Assembly: GCA_039969355.1 (NCBI GenBank)
Contig: JBDVOA010000007.1
Location: forward strand, 186,001-250,000
Length of the DNA: 64,000 nucleotides
Reading direction: 5' to 3'
Origin: JL08 sp039969355
GTDB lineage: Bacteria; Pseudomonadota; Alphaproteobacteria; Rhodobacterales; Rhodobacteraceae
Below, one piece after another: positions 42,537-51,868 of this stretch; within the stretch, counting starts at the first letter, position 1; the number at the start of each line of letters is the position of its first letter. The notes beneath the pieces are model-generated. The model saw only the letters and a program-made list of their open reading frames with translations. It was not told where the DNA came from and searched no databases. Both the position numbers and the translations under genes were made by a program.

Positions 42537-43121
42537 ATGGCGCGCACGGCAGGTTCTCATTCCGATATCACAGGTCCGCGAATACGCGAGGCCGCGCTGC
42601 GTCTGTTTGCACAGCGTGGGTTTGCAGCGGTTTCAATGCGCCAGATTGCAGCCGACGTCGGCGTGCAGGCGGGTGCTCTTTATAATTATACCATCGACAA
42701 ACAATCGCTGTTGTTTGAATTGCTGCGGACGCATATGGAAGAATTGCTGGAGGCCCGCAAAAATCCGAAGGATCTGCCGCCGCTGGAGGCGCTTGAGCAG
42801 TTCACGCGGTTTCACATCAGATTTCATCTCGAGCGATCGAATGCTGTATTCATCTCGTATATGGAACTGCGTAACCTTCATCCCGATAATTTTGCAGTGA
42901 TCGAAGCATTGCGCGGCGCGTACGAAAATCAGCTCGAAACGATCCTGCGTCGCGGCGTCGAAACTGGTGAATTTGTTGTGCCGGATACGAAGATTGCGAC
43001 ATTGGGGTTGATAGCGATGCTGACGGGGGTCACCACGTGGTATCAAATCGGTGGGCGGCTATCGCTGGATCAGGTCGAAGAGATTTATTGGAATATGATC
43101 CGCAAATCTGTCGCGCGGTAG
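42537..43121 (+). CDS. TetR family transcriptional regulator
   Basis: A 194-residue DNA-binding protein. The N-terminal helix-turn-helix is REAALRLFAQRGFAAVSMRQI-type followed by ADVGVQAGALYNYTIDKQSL, and the remainder is the ligand-binding helical domain with ALEQFTRFHIRFHLERSNAVF. The ligand is unknown. The domain resembles regulators of acyl-CoA or fatty-acid metabolism. ATG 42537 is chosen because the HTH begins about 15 residues later. Autoregulation via the palindrome upstream is likely. Confidence 0.9.
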   Translation: MARTAGSHSDITGPRIREAALRLFAQRGFAAVSMRQIAADVGVQAGALYNYTIDKQSLLFELLRTHMEELLEARKNPKDLPPLEALEQFTRFHIRFHLERSNAVFISYMELRNLHPDNFAVIEALRGAYENQLETILRRGVETGEFVVPDTKIATLGLIAMLTGVTTWYQIGGRLSLDQVEEIYWNMIRKSVAR

Positions 43122-43153
43122 GGCGGATCGCGATCCGCCCCTGTTTCATTGCT

Positions 43154-44065
43154 TCAATGGATCGGTTTGATGAAAGTCCCGTTGCGCAGTTCCTTGATGG
43201 CCTGTCTAAGCTCTTCCTGCGTGTTCATCACAATGGGTCCATGCCATGCCACAGGTTCATCAAGCGGCGCACCTGATATCAGCAAAAAACGCACCCCCCC
43301 TTCGCCCGCCTGCACGGTCACCTCTTCTCCGGTTCCGAAACGCACTAACGTGCGATTTCCGCTCAGATCGCGGACGTTCACCTCTTGGCCGGCAACTTCT
43401 TTCTCAAGTAACACACCAGCGGGCTGACTAGCGTCCGCAAAGGCTGCGGAACCTTCAAAGATGTACGCGAAGGCACGTCGGTAAGTGTCAATACTAAAGG
43501 TCTTTCTTACCCCAGAAGGAACGAAGATATCCAGGTATTGAGGTTCGGCGGCGATACCATCAATCGGTCCGGAATTACCCCAAAAATCTCCCGCAATGAT
43601 TTTCACGCGGGTCCCATCATCGTCAATTACTTCAGGAATCTCTTGCGCCTGAACATCCTGATACCGCGGCGCGGTCATTTTCAGCGCGGAGGGCAGATTG
43701 CCCCAAAGCTGGAAACCGTGCATTTGCCCGCCGGCGTTTCCATGCGGCATTTCCTGATGCATTATGCCTGATCCTGCTGTCATCCACTGCACATCCCCGG
43801 CACCTAGTGTTCCGGCGTTGCCCAGACTGTCGCCGTGATCAACGGTTCCCGATAACACATAGGTAATCGTTTCGATGCCGCGATGGGGATGCCAGGGAAA
43901 GCCATTGATGAAATCCTCTGGCCGTTCGTTGCGAAAATCATCGAACAAAAGAAAAGGGTCAAGTTCCGAAGGGTCCTGAAAGCCAAATGCACGATGCAGT
44001 TTGACACCAGCACCTTCCATCGTGGGAACGGCCTGTCGTGTTTCCAGTGTAGGTCGAAGGGACAT
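43154..44065 (-). CDS. Pirin family protein
   Basis: A 303-residue bicupin of the pirin family. The metal site is formed by HPHRGIETITYVLSG (two His) with HQEMPHG (His, Glu). The N-terminal LHRAFGFQDPSELDPFLLFDDF is the conserved opening, and the C-terminal cupin has AFAYIFEGSAAF and RFLLISGAPLDEPVAWHGPIVMN-like blocks. Some bacterial pirins act as quercetinases; the role here is unknown. ATG 44065 follows AGGAGA. It converges on the TetR gene, with a 32-base gap. Confidence 0.9.
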   Translation of the reverse strand: MSLRPTLETRQAVPTMEGAGVKLHRAFGFQDPSELDPFLLFDDFRNERPEDFINGFPWHPHRGIETITYVLSGTVDHGDSLGNAGTLGAGDVQWMTAGSGIMHQEMPHGNAGGQMHGFQLWGNLPSALKMTAPRYQDVQAQEIPEVIDDDGTRVKIIAGDFWGNSGPIDGIAAEPQYLDIFVPSGVRKTFSIDTYRRAFAYIFEGSAAFADASQPAGVLLEKEVAGQEVNVRDLSGNRTLVRFGTGEEVTVQAGEGGVRFLLISGAPLDEPVAWHGPIVMNTQEELRQAIKELRNGTFIKPIH

Positions 44066-44199
44066 TTCAATCTCCTGATTTCGGTCGAACTCGCTCACAA
44101 ATAATCCCTGCGTTCTGACAGACAATTGGCACCAGAGAACCGCCCATGTGCGCACACGCGCAGAGGAATAGTGTGGCGGCTGATTTCAAAACGGAAGGC

Positions 44200-45375
44200 T
44201 CATGTCCCTGTTTCCCACCACTCAGAGGGTTTTCTCCGTCCGCCTCGATTTCGATCCAGCCACAGCGCAATTTTGCGCCATGGTGACAGAGCAAGCTTTA
44301 GCCACAGACGATTTCCCGGTTTTGAGAAATCACGATTGAAGGGACAGACCCGCATGCAAATGGCGCAATCAGTCGAGGTTTTGGCCCAGAAACTAAAACA
44401 TTTCTCGGCGTCCGATGTCCATTTGCGCACCCCCTTCAGCGCCGAAATATTTTCACCGCCCACTTTGGGCGGACCGAATGGCAGTGCTTTGACCGGGCAG
44501 GCGTCAGCGCATTTTGTGCATATATCGCAGAACGCCTGTACGCCGCGTCGTTTTGGAGTGTCATGCGACAGCGGCAGATTGGTGAATATTTTGGAAAATC
44601 GCAATCTGGGCCCGAACTCGGGCGTTATCACAAGCTGGTTGCGCGCATATTCGCCCAATCCGGCCTTGATTGCATAGGGAATTACCAGACCGGTGTCATT
44701 CATCGAGGCGACTGCTTCGTACCCCAGGTTGCGGATATAGGCGGCGACCTGCATGACAATCGCCGCCTCATGGCTGTATTCGCGCCCCGTCGCAGCGCCC
44801 GCCAGCGCAGAAGGATAGGTCGCAACCAGGTCCTGTTCCATCTGATGGCCCAGCACGATCACAGAAGTCAGCCCCTCCGGCAGATCGTTCGGGGTAGCGG
44901 ACAGATCGCGGGTGTCGACCCGCGTGTCGTAGAGCCAGCGTTCATCCAGATTAGTAACGCCGCAAAGATCAGCACCGAAAAATTTGGAGATACGTTTGAT
45001 CTCTGCGTTCATCTGTTCTGGGTCTTCGACGATTACCCGTGTCGGGGCAACGGGGGTGTCATAGCTGATCGGTGCCTGAAAACCCTCGCGACGTCCCTGA
45101 TCTGCATGCCGGTCCGTCATCACGTCAGAGATCAGCCAGGATGCATTGCGCAGGGCAAAATCCCGCTGCGTAAAGCCATCTCCGCGCCGGGGAATGGCTT
45201 CCATCCGGTATGATGCAAAAAACCCGTCGGTTTGCTTGCTGCGGACAGTTTCATCCCAGAACGCGCGGGTGAAAATATCATTGCGCTGCGTGAAACGTTC
45301 GAATTCTTCCGTGACTTCAATGCCGGCGGCCTCGTCGTCCGGGTGCGGTGTGGGTGCATTTGAAGGATAGGCCAT
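44200..45375 (-). CDS. Reductive-dehalogenase-like Fe-S / corrinoid protein
   Basis: A 391-residue protein resembling the catalytic region of reductive dehalogenases and QueG-type enzymes. IPYAIKAGLGEYARNQLVIT and FGPRLRFSKIFTNLPL are the corrinoid/substrate-domain signatures. Two 4Fe-4S motifs follow: CDICTKCADACP (about residues 270-285) and CAICMRVCPFN with an upstream Cys (CFSF). No twin-arginine signal peptide and no anchor gene were seen, so it is likely cytoplasmic and unlike respiratory RdhA. The exact reaction is unknown. Its start is 110 bases from the divergent dehydrogenase gene. Confidence 0.75.
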   Translation of the reverse strand: MAYPSNAPTPHPDDEAAGIEVTEEFERFTQRNDIFTRAFWDETVRSKQTDGFFASYRMEAIPRRGDGFTQRDFALRNASWLISDVMTDRHADQGRREGFQAPISYDTPVAPTRVIVEDPEQMNAEIKRISKFFGADLCGVTNLDERWLYDTRVDTRDLSATPNDLPEGLTSVIVLGHQMEQDLVATYPSALAGAATGREYSHEAAIVMQVAAYIRNLGYEAVASMNDTGLVIPYAIKAGLGEYARNQLVITPEFGPRLRFSKIFTNLPLSHDTPKRRGVQAFCDICTKCADACPVKALPFGPPKVGGENISALKGVRKWTSDAEKCFSFWAKTSTDCAICMRVCPFNRDFSKPGNRLWLKLALSPWRKIALWLDRNRGGRRKPSEWWETGT

Positions 45376-45485
45376 GCCAATACCGTATAGGGATGCCCAT
45401 TTGCGTCAATCTGAAAGGTCGCAAACAGATGAGACGGTGCATTACGCGCTGTTCACTTTGTGGCAACTGACCAAAGGAGAAACAG

Positions 45486-46430
45486 ATGCGCGTAGGCTTT
45501 ATCGGGCTGGGAAATGTGGGTGGGAAGCTGTCCGGCAGCCTGTTGCGCAATGGGGTGGACATTGCCGTTCATGATCTTGATGCGACTCTGGTCGGACAAA
45601 AGGTGGCCGCTGGTGCTCAGGACGGCGAAAACCCAGCGAACATGATGCAAATGTGTGATGCGGTGATCACCTGCCTGCCAAGTCCAGCGGCAAGCGACAC
45701 CGTGATGATGCAGATGTTGCCGGAAATCAGAGACGGTAAAATCTGGATGGAGATGTCCACGACGGACGAGGCCGAAGTTAAACGGCTTGGCGCGCAGGTC
45801 ATTGCAAAAGGTGGTGCAGCCGTGGATTGCCCTGTCTCGGGCGGATGTCACCGCGCAGATACAGGAAACATTGCCATTTTCGCGGGCTGTGATCGGGACA
45901 CGTTTGAACGAATATTGCCGTTGCTGACCACAATGGGGCGGCGCGTCTTACATACTGGCGGGCTTGGCAGCGCGAGTGTTCTCAAGGTTCTGACCAACTT
46001 TCTGGCAACGGCCAATCTGGTTTCTGTGGCCGAAGCGCTCACTGTGGCTAAAGGGGCCAACATGGATCTAAACGTGGCTTACGAGGCAATGGCGATCAGT
46101 TCGGGCAACTCGTTTGTGCATGAGACCGAAGGTCAGGTGATCCTAAATGGAAGTCGCGACATTTCATTCACGATGGATTTGGTGGCCAAAGATATAGGGC
46201 TTTTTCAGGAAGTTGCGGATCGGGCCGGGGTGCCGCTTGAGCTAAACCCCTTGCTGATCGACATTTTTCAGGACGGCATAAAGCGATTTGGCGCGCGAGA
46301 GCTGTCGCCCAATATTATCAAACGACTGGAGGAGGCCACAGGTCTCGACGTGACCGCACCCGGTTTTCCTGCTGAAATGGTGGATGAAGAGCCCGAAGAA
46401 CCGGGCGCTGAGGTGCTGCCAAAGTTTTGA
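45486..46430 (+). CDS. 3-hydroxyisobutyrate-dehydrogenase family NAD(P) oxidoreductase
   Basis: A 314-residue beta-hydroxyacid dehydrogenase. The Rossmann motif is VGFIGLGNVGGKLSGSLL. CLPSPAASDTVMMQMLPEIRDG and VDCPVSGGCHRAD form the substrate-side motif. The catalytic Lys is in GSASVLKVLTNFLATAN. The tail has KDIGLFQEVADRAGVPLELN. Members oxidise hydroxyisobutyrate, tartronate semialdehyde and similar compounds; the substrate is not certain. ATG 45486 follows AGGAGAA. Confidence 0.88.
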   Translation: MRVGFIGLGNVGGKLSGSLLRNGVDIAVHDLDATLVGQKVAAGAQDGENPANMMQMCDAVITCLPSPAASDTVMMQMLPEIRDGKIWMEMSTTDEAEVKRLGAQVIAKGGAAVDCPVSGGCHRADTGNIAIFAGCDRDTFERILPLLTTMGRRVLHTGGLGSASVLKVLTNFLATANLVSVAEALTVAKGANMDLNVAYEAMAISSGNSFVHETEGQVILNGSRDISFTMDLVAKDIGLFQEVADRAGVPLELNPLLIDIFQDGIKRFGARELSPNIIKRLEEATGLDVTAPGFPAEMVDEEPEEPGAEVLPKF

Positions 46431-46491
46431 ATTGGCTACCACCCTCGATCGATCCACGCTAAAGCGCGGATAGGTTTGCTAAGGATGAGCT

Positions 46492-46962
46492 ATGGAAAAC
46501 GAGGTTTTGGCGACTGTAGAGGCGTCCGCTGGTCGACGTTGGATCGGGATTGGAGCATTGGGTCTTTTGGGGGTCTTGTTGGTCTACGTCACCTTTACCC
46601 AGCCCGCAACGCTTGTGTGGCAGGCGTTTCTGCTGAGTGCTGGAGTTCTCGCGCTTTGGATGGCGGATAAGATGCGCCGTTCTACGATATGGGTTATCGA
46701 ACTGACAGCGACGGAGTTGCGCGACAGTCGCGGCGCGGTTTTGGCCCGCGTCGAAGACATGGAAGCTGTTGATCGCGGCGTATTTGCATTCAAGCCGTCC
46801 AATGGTTTTCTGATCTCACTAAAAAGTCCCGGCAAGCGTGCTTGGCTGCCGGGACTCTGGTGGCGTATAGGGCGCCGCATTGGAGTAGGTGGACTTACGC
46901 CCGGGGCTCAGACACGCGTCATGTCAGAGAGGCTGGCCACGCTTCTGACGCAGCGAAATTAA
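46492..46962 (+). CDS. Hypothetical membrane protein
   Basis: A 156-residue protein with two predicted transmembrane helices near the N-terminus (about 20-37 and 44-60: GALGLLGVLLVYVTF, QAFLLSAGVLALWMA), followed by a soluble domain of mixed strands. Conserved-looking features are GLWWRIGRRIGVGGLTPG and a basic Arg-rich segment. No family assigned. It converges on the Tad-type genes, 13 bases from the stop of the last of them. Confidence 0.7.
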   Translation: MENEVLATVEASAGRRWIGIGALGLLGVLLVYVTFTQPATLVWQAFLLSAGVLALWMADKMRRSTIWVIELTATELRDSRGAVLARVEDMEAVDRGVFAFKPSNGFLISLKSPGKRAWLPGLWWRIGRRIGVGGLTPGAQTRVMSERLATLLTQRN

Positions 46963-46975
46963 GACCGCCGGGTTT

Positions 46976-47551
46976 CTAAGTTACGTCGTCACATGTCAGC
47001 CAGCAAACCTGTGGGGCATAGCGGGGACGTGTGAATACAAAATTATTGATTGTCCGGGTTTCGAGCGCCAGGTTGAAAGGTGGGTCATACGTGCTCTGCG
47101 TCTCAAAGATGATCACGTTTTCCTCGTCTGGCATAACTGGCAATTTGGAGTCCCAATCTGCAATAGCAGCGTCATCCAGATTCAGAAATGAACCGCGCGA
47201 TTTGGACCATTCAACAGTATAGTCGTCCGTTTCCTCATCGTATTTTACGATGGTCACGCGAACAGACGGACGGTCGATTGTCCGCGTCATCGTATCAAAG
47301 AGCTCGCGCGTGCTGTCGATGAACGCATCATCAAGCGGCGTAGTTTGCCGGGAAATGAGATCAGAGATGGTATAAGCGGCCTTTTGACTCTCGGTATACT
47401 GGCGATACGCGTCAAAGATCGAGAACATCGTCAGATAAGCCCAGAACATGATTGGCATGATAATGGTTGCTTCGATCGCGATGTTGCCATCCTCATCAGA
47501 TGCGAACCGGCCCAATCGCTTTTTCAGAGATACTGCAAGTGTTTGCATCAA
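46976..47551 (-). CDS. TadE/TadG-like pilus assembly protein
   Basis: A 191-residue protein with the N-terminal TadE-type pattern: a charged segment (DEDGNIAIEATIIMP) leading into one transmembrane helix, then an extracytoplasmic domain. TadE and TadF-like proteins are minor pilins of the Flp/Tad system. It is the last of three genes on the minus strand, overlapping the preceding gene by 4 bases (47548-47551). Nothing else of the tad cluster (tadA, tadB, cpaC) is present nearby. Confidence 0.8.
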   Translation of the reverse strand: MMQTLAVSLKKRLGRFASDEDGNIAIEATIIMPIMFWAYLTMFSIFDAYRQYTESQKAAYTISDLISRQTTPLDDAFIDSTRELFDTMTRTIDRPSVRVTIVKYDEETDDYTVEWSKSRGSFLNLDDAAIADWDSKLPVMPDEENVIIFETQSTYDPPFNLALETRTINNFVFTRPRYAPQVCWLTCDDVT

Positions 47552-48090
47552 CCCGGCTCCTGTACAAATGCGGACATTGCGGACATCTGCGCCTGGCCAG
47601 CGCCGTCCTTTACAAGGTGAAAGCCCAACCCCGTTGTTGGGAAAACAGGATCAAACTTTACGCAGGCCCGCAATATCATCAGATCATGTTCTTGACCGGG
47701 AATATAGGTCGGCGCGTGCTCAGGCAAAACCGGCTGCGATTTGTCGACGCAATCGACTGGCGTTGTAAGGCCGGTGAAATTTCTTGGGTCTACAGGCTGC
47801 ATTTCCAGCTTCAGACTGGACGAACAGTCCGGGATGAAACCCGCCCGGTCACAAATCATGTCCTTCAGGGTGTCGTGATCGGGAGTTACCCCAGTGCCAA
47901 GCCGAACCAGACGTACTGTCATGTCCAGGCCACGATCCAACCACATCTGGCGCATCGAATAGATTCCCAATTCGACGGAGGTCAGAAAGATTGTGAAGAG
48001 AAGCGGCACGAAGATTGCGAATTCGACTATCATGTTGCCGTCTTCGTCGTCACGAAAACGCCGAATAAATCTGAGGGGACTAAGGCTCAT
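47548..48090 (-). CDS. TadE-like pilus assembly protein
   Basis: A 180-residue paralogue of the neighbouring gene. The N-terminal RDDEDGNMIVEFAIFVPLLF leads into one transmembrane helix (the TadE signature, with Glu at the +5-like position), then a Cys-containing extracytoplasmic domain. It overlaps the tadG-like gene upstream and the other tadE-like gene downstream by 4 bases each (ATGA), which indicates tight co-translation. Confidence 0.82.
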   Translation of the reverse strand: MSLSPLRFIRRFRDDEDGNMIVEFAIFVPLLFTIFLTSVELGIYSMRQMWLDRGLDMTVRLVRLGTGVTPDHDTLKDMICDRAGFIPDCSSSLKLEMQPVDPRNFTGLTTPVDCVDKSQPVLPEHAPTYIPGQEHDLMILRACVKFDPVFPTTGLGFHLVKDGAGQAQMSAMSAFVQEPG

Positions 48091-49943
48091 TGTGTCAACC
48101 TCAGCTGCGTAATCTGGTGCGCAATCGCTTCGAACGCATTTCCAAGTTCCTCACCGCCCTGAACATTGAAGTAGTGGCTGGGTGAACTGGCGCAATCATG
48201 AATTACGGTCTGACCAGATGAAGGGGCTTCAAATCCAATGCCATAGACAGTGATCTTTTTGGTTGGCCCTTTGGCGGCATCACAAATCGCCTTGGTACGC
48301 GCGTCTTTGGTGGTGGAATTGTACGTGTTGTACGCGCCCTGCCGCCATTGGCTGTCCGCAGCACTGTCATTCGCCCAAGGGTAGAAATTGTGTTTCACGT
48401 TCCGCTTGATCGTGGTGTAGGCCCACAGTTCGGGATAGTTCAGCTCAACGGCGTCGCCCTCTTCGTCGTCCACCCGTGCAGGATCGTTCGCTTCATTGGT
48501 ATCGCAGTAGAGTTCGCTATCGATGCCGTTACCGTTAAGGTCGATCGGTACGCCACGCAGACCTTCTCTGCCACAAACCCAGTCGCCATTTCCTTTTGGG
48601 TGATCTGCCCAGACGTCGTCGCTGCTCCAATAGAACCAGCCATCCTTGTCATTGCCGTCATAGTTTTGCAGACCATCATTGCGGTCCCAGCGCACCGAAT
48701 AGTCTTCGGTAAACTCGTTCCACCAGATGTTGGTCGGCCCGTCCCGATTATCGTCTTCGATGTAATATTGACTGGTGTTTGCGCCGTCCGTCATCAGGAC
48801 GACTACTTTCAGTGTTTCCAGGTCATCATAGTCACGCGGGCGGGCACCAAATCCAGAAGATACACTGCCCCCGGCAATCAGTCCTTGCACTGCAGGTCGT
48901 ATCGCTGGATCGACAAGGGCAGTACCCCATTTCATGCCGATGTCAATTGACGTATTCCCACGTGCTGTCAGATTATCGATGAACGTTTTGATCGCGTCTC
49001 GATTATCAGTCAGCGGCAGAACTTCGCGCGATGCCATTTCTTCGCAGACGGGGCGTTGCACCAATTCGACCGGGTCGTTGTCGCGGCCATCGAAATCTCT
49101 CCAAGGGTCAAAATGAAGCGTCCGTTGGTATACCGTGGGTGTGCCAGCGGCGGGTGTCGGGACTACAGAAGTACTTGTAAAGTCCGATCCAGAGAAATTG
49201 AGACAATTCGAATAATCGTTGACTCCAGCGGTCGAGAATTCATCCATCATCTCCTCGGGGATTGAAACCTGAGTTGCATAGGGAATAATCGAAATAGACA
49301 GCCGGCCGTCGCGGCTATTGTCGATCATCTCGTCCACGAAGTTCTTGGCTGCGACCTTCAGATTAACGAGTCGGTTGTTGCTGTTCATTGAACCCGATAC
49401 ATCGAGCACAAGCGAGATTTCGACATTATTGATAACTTCTTCAGCCTGACCGGAGGCAAACACCGGCAGCGTTGTTCTGTCTTCGGGCGCTTTTGCAAAC
49501 TCCCAAGGCATATAAAGGACAGGGGTGGAGGTTCTCGCCTCAACCCGCACAATCCGATAATAGGACGTAGGAAGGCTGACACCAGGAGTAACCGTGATAT
49601 CGTCGGCGCTGATGTAGTCCGACATGCCGGCTTTTGCGAAATAGTCCAGAACGACATCGTCCGCATCCAGAGTTTGCTGAAGGTCGGCTGCGGCAAGAAT
49701 GGCGCGATCCACGGTGGATTGAACCTTGGTGCGCATCAACTCGTTCTGCATGAGGTTAACGCCAATACCGCAGATCATCACCATCATGATCACCATATAG
49801 ACGGCAAATATTGTAATGACACCTTCTTCGTCACGATAGAATCGAGACAGCATTCGGCGTGCTTTACGGTTTAGCAGCATCCTGTTACCCGGCATGGCAG
49901 CGTCGGGCAGGGTGCCGTCATTAGACGGCCCTTGATATTCCAT
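48087..49943 (-). CDS. TadG-like pilus protein with von Willebrand factor A domain
   Basis: About 618 residues from ATG 49943 (AAGGTGAGA before it). RDEEGVITIFAVYMVIMMVM is the Tad-type membrane segment. A VWA domain follows with the metal-ion adhesion motif DVSGSMNSN (residue ~190) and a later TGDTMT-like VLMTDGANTSQYY. Cys pairs near residues 260-310 suggest secretion. The central insertion is Asp/Asn-rich (NDGLQNYDGNDKDGW). TadG-like VWA proteins work in Flp pilus biogenesis or adhesion. It begins a three-gene overlapping operon. Confidence 0.85.
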   Translation of the reverse strand: MEYQGPSNDGTLPDAAMPGNRMLLNRKARRMLSRFYRDEEGVITIFAVYMVIMMVMICGIGVNLMQNELMRTKVQSTVDRAILAAADLQQTLDADDVVLDYFAKAGMSDYISADDITVTPGVSLPTSYYRIVRVEARTSTPVLYMPWEFAKAPEDRTTLPVFASGQAEEVINNVEISLVLDVSGSMNSNNRLVNLKVAAKNFVDEMIDNSRDGRLSISIIPYATQVSIPEEMMDEFSTAGVNDYSNCLNFSGSDFTSTSVVPTPAAGTPTVYQRTLHFDPWRDFDGRDNDPVELVQRPVCEEMASREVLPLTDNRDAIKTFIDNLTARGNTSIDIGMKWGTALVDPAIRPAVQGLIAGGSVSSGFGARPRDYDDLETLKVVVLMTDGANTSQYYIEDDNRDGPTNIWWNEFTEDYSVRWDRNDGLQNYDGNDKDGWFYWSSDDVWADHPKGNGDWVCGREGLRGVPIDLNGNGIDSELYCDTNEANDPARVDDEEGDAVELNYPELWAYTTIKRNVKHNFYPWANDSAADSQWRQGAYNTYNSTTKDARTKAICDAAKGPTKKITVYGIGFEAPSSGQTVIHDCASSPSHYFNVQGGEELGNAFEAIAHQITQLRLTQ

Positions 49944-50269
49944 CACTCTCACCTTTTCCGAACCCAATCACTCGTTGAGTCGCATCCACACCCAGTAGTT
50001 CAGCCATCTTTTTGGCAGGAGAAAGTGGCCAAAGTTGGGCGGTAATCCGCCTGCACCCGCAGTTTTCAGCACAAAAATAGAGTAAATTCCGTCGACTGCG
50101 CCTTATTGTTTCCCTTTTGGAAAGACAGCGCAGAACTGTGCATCCCCTGACTTTGACAGATTCGCGATTGCACAAAAAAATGGCGACAATTAACCAAGAC
50201 GTCGTAGGATGACGTTAAGAAAGCGAAAATTGGGGCGAATCGGACGTCGAATTAAGGGAGACAGATCTA
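49944..50269. other. Divergent intergenic region between the tadG-like and glutamate dehydrogenase genes
   Basis: No gene seen. It must hold both promoters. Near 50195-50216, GACGTCGTAGGATGACGTT contains an imperfect pair of GACGT units. AAGGGAGA (50254-50261) is the ribosome binding site of the dehydrogenase gene. Confidence 0.4.
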
Positions 50270-51709
50270 ATGAAAGACAGCAGCGCAAGTGCGGAGCCGA
50301 GTTTCCGCGAGAGTGTTGATCTGATGTTCAACAGGGCAGTCGCCCTGATGGATCTCCCGCCTGGTCTGGAAGAAAAGATACGGGTTTGCAATGCAACCTA
50401 CACGGTACGATTTGGGGTTCGCCTGCGTGGTCAGATCCAGACCTTTACCGGGTATCGTTCAGTGCATTCCGAGCATATGGAGCCGGTTAAGGGGGGCATT
50501 CGTTTCGCCCTTGCCGTGAATCAGGACGAGGTTGAAGCGCTAGCTGCACTGATGACCTATAAATGCGCGTTGGTAGAGGCTCCGTTTGGCGGATCCAAGG
50601 GTGGCTTGTGCATCAATCCGCGTGAATACGATGAACACGAGATGGAGTTGATTACGCGTCGCTTCGCTTATGAACTTGCCAAGCGGGATCTGATACATCC
50701 AAGTCAGAACGTACCGGCGCCCGATATGGGGACCGGAGAACGAGAGATGGCGTGGATTGCGGACCAATACAAACGGATGAACACCACCGATATCAATTCT
50801 GCAGGCTGCGTAACCGGCAAACCGCTTAATGCCGGGGGCATTGCCGGTCGGGTCGAGGCAACCGGACGTGGCGTGCAATATGCATTGCAGGAGTTTTTCC
50901 GGCATCCTGAAGATGTTGCCATTGCGGGCCTAAAGGGATCGCTTGAAGGCAAAAAGGTCATTGTTCAGGGACTGGGTAATGTGGGCTATCATGCTGCCAA
51001 GTTTCTGGCCGAAGAAGATGGCAGTAAAGTCATCGGGATAATTGAAAGAGATGGTGCGCTGTTTGATCCCAAAGGTCTGGACGTCGAAGCCGTTCGTGGC
51101 TGGATCGCCAAACATGGCGGTATCACAGGGTATCCGGATGCGACGCACTCGGCCGATGGCGCTCCCATCCTCGAGGAAGATTGCGATATTCTGATTCCGG
51201 CGGCGCTGGAAGGAGTTATCAATCTTGAAAATGCGGCCCGTATCAAGGCGTCGTTGATCATCGAAGCGGCAAACGGCCCAGTCACGGCTGGCGCCGACGC
51301 TATTCTCCGTGAAAAAGGCACGGTCATCATCCCGGACATGTACGCAAACGCTGGGGGTGTGACTGTTTCGTATTTCGAATGGGTCAAGAACCTCAGCCAC
51401 ATCCGTTTTGGTAGGATGCAGCGCCGCCAGGAAGAAAGTCGCCACCAGTTGGTCGTTGATGAACTGGAACGGCTGTCTGCGGACAAGGAACTCGGCTGGA
51501 CCATTTCGCCTGACTTCAAGACCAAATATCTTCGGGGCGCAGGCGAACTTGAACTGGTTCGCTCAGGGCTCGATGACACGATGCGGATAGCCTATCAGTC
51601 CATGCGCGAAGTCTGGCACAGCCGCGACGACGTCGATGATCTGCGCACTGCCGCCTATCTTGTTGCGATTGGCAAGGTCGCAGCGAGTTATCGCGCCAAA
51701 GGGCTCTGA
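50270..51709 (+). CDS. gdhA: Glutamate dehydrogenase (Glu/Leu/Phe/Val dehydrogenase family)
   Basis: Interconverts glutamate and 2-oxoglutarate plus ammonia, 479 residues. The catalytic Lys lies in ALVEAPFGGSKGGLCIN, followed by the long substrate domain (QNVPAPDMGTGEREMAWI). The NAD-binding motif is VIVQGLGNVGYHAAKF, then IPAALEGVINLENA and DMYANAGGVTVSYFEW. The ATG has AAGGGAGA upstream. Leucine or other substrates cannot be excluded from sequence alone. A strong terminator follows. Confidence 0.92.
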   Translation: MKDSSASAEPSFRESVDLMFNRAVALMDLPPGLEEKIRVCNATYTVRFGVRLRGQIQTFTGYRSVHSEHMEPVKGGIRFALAVNQDEVEALAALMTYKCALVEAPFGGSKGGLCINPREYDEHEMELITRRFAYELAKRDLIHPSQNVPAPDMGTGEREMAWIADQYKRMNTTDINSAGCVTGKPLNAGGIAGRVEATGRGVQYALQEFFRHPEDVAIAGLKGSLEGKKVIVQGLGNVGYHAAKFLAEEDGSKVIGIIERDGALFDPKGLDVEAVRGWIAKHGGITGYPDATHSADGAPILEEDCDILIPAALEGVINLENAARIKASLIIEAANGPVTAGADAILREKGTVIIPDMYANAGGVTVSYFEWVKNLSHIRFGRMQRRQEESRHQLVVDELERLSADKELGWTISPDFKTKYLRGAGELELVRSGLDDTMRIAYQSMREVWHSRDDVDDLRTAAYLVAIGKVAASYRAKGL

Positions 51710-51729
51710 AGTAGGTTACAACAAATCAA

Positions 51730-51761
51730 TGCGCTCGTCTTTTGTGGCGGGCGCATTTTTT
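51730..51761 (+). terminator. Rho-independent terminator of glutamate dehydrogenase
   Basis: TGCGCTCG (51730-51737) pairs with CGGGCGCA (51748-51755), with one G-T pair, followed by TTTTTT (51756-51761). Confidence 0.88.
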
Positions 51762-51868
51762 GCGACCATAGTTTGTCTTGAACAAGAATAGCGCTAATGA
51801 ATTCTTGTTCTACAATGCGGCTCGCTCCCAGCCTCGCCACCGGAAATCACTTATTGGAGAAATTTATT

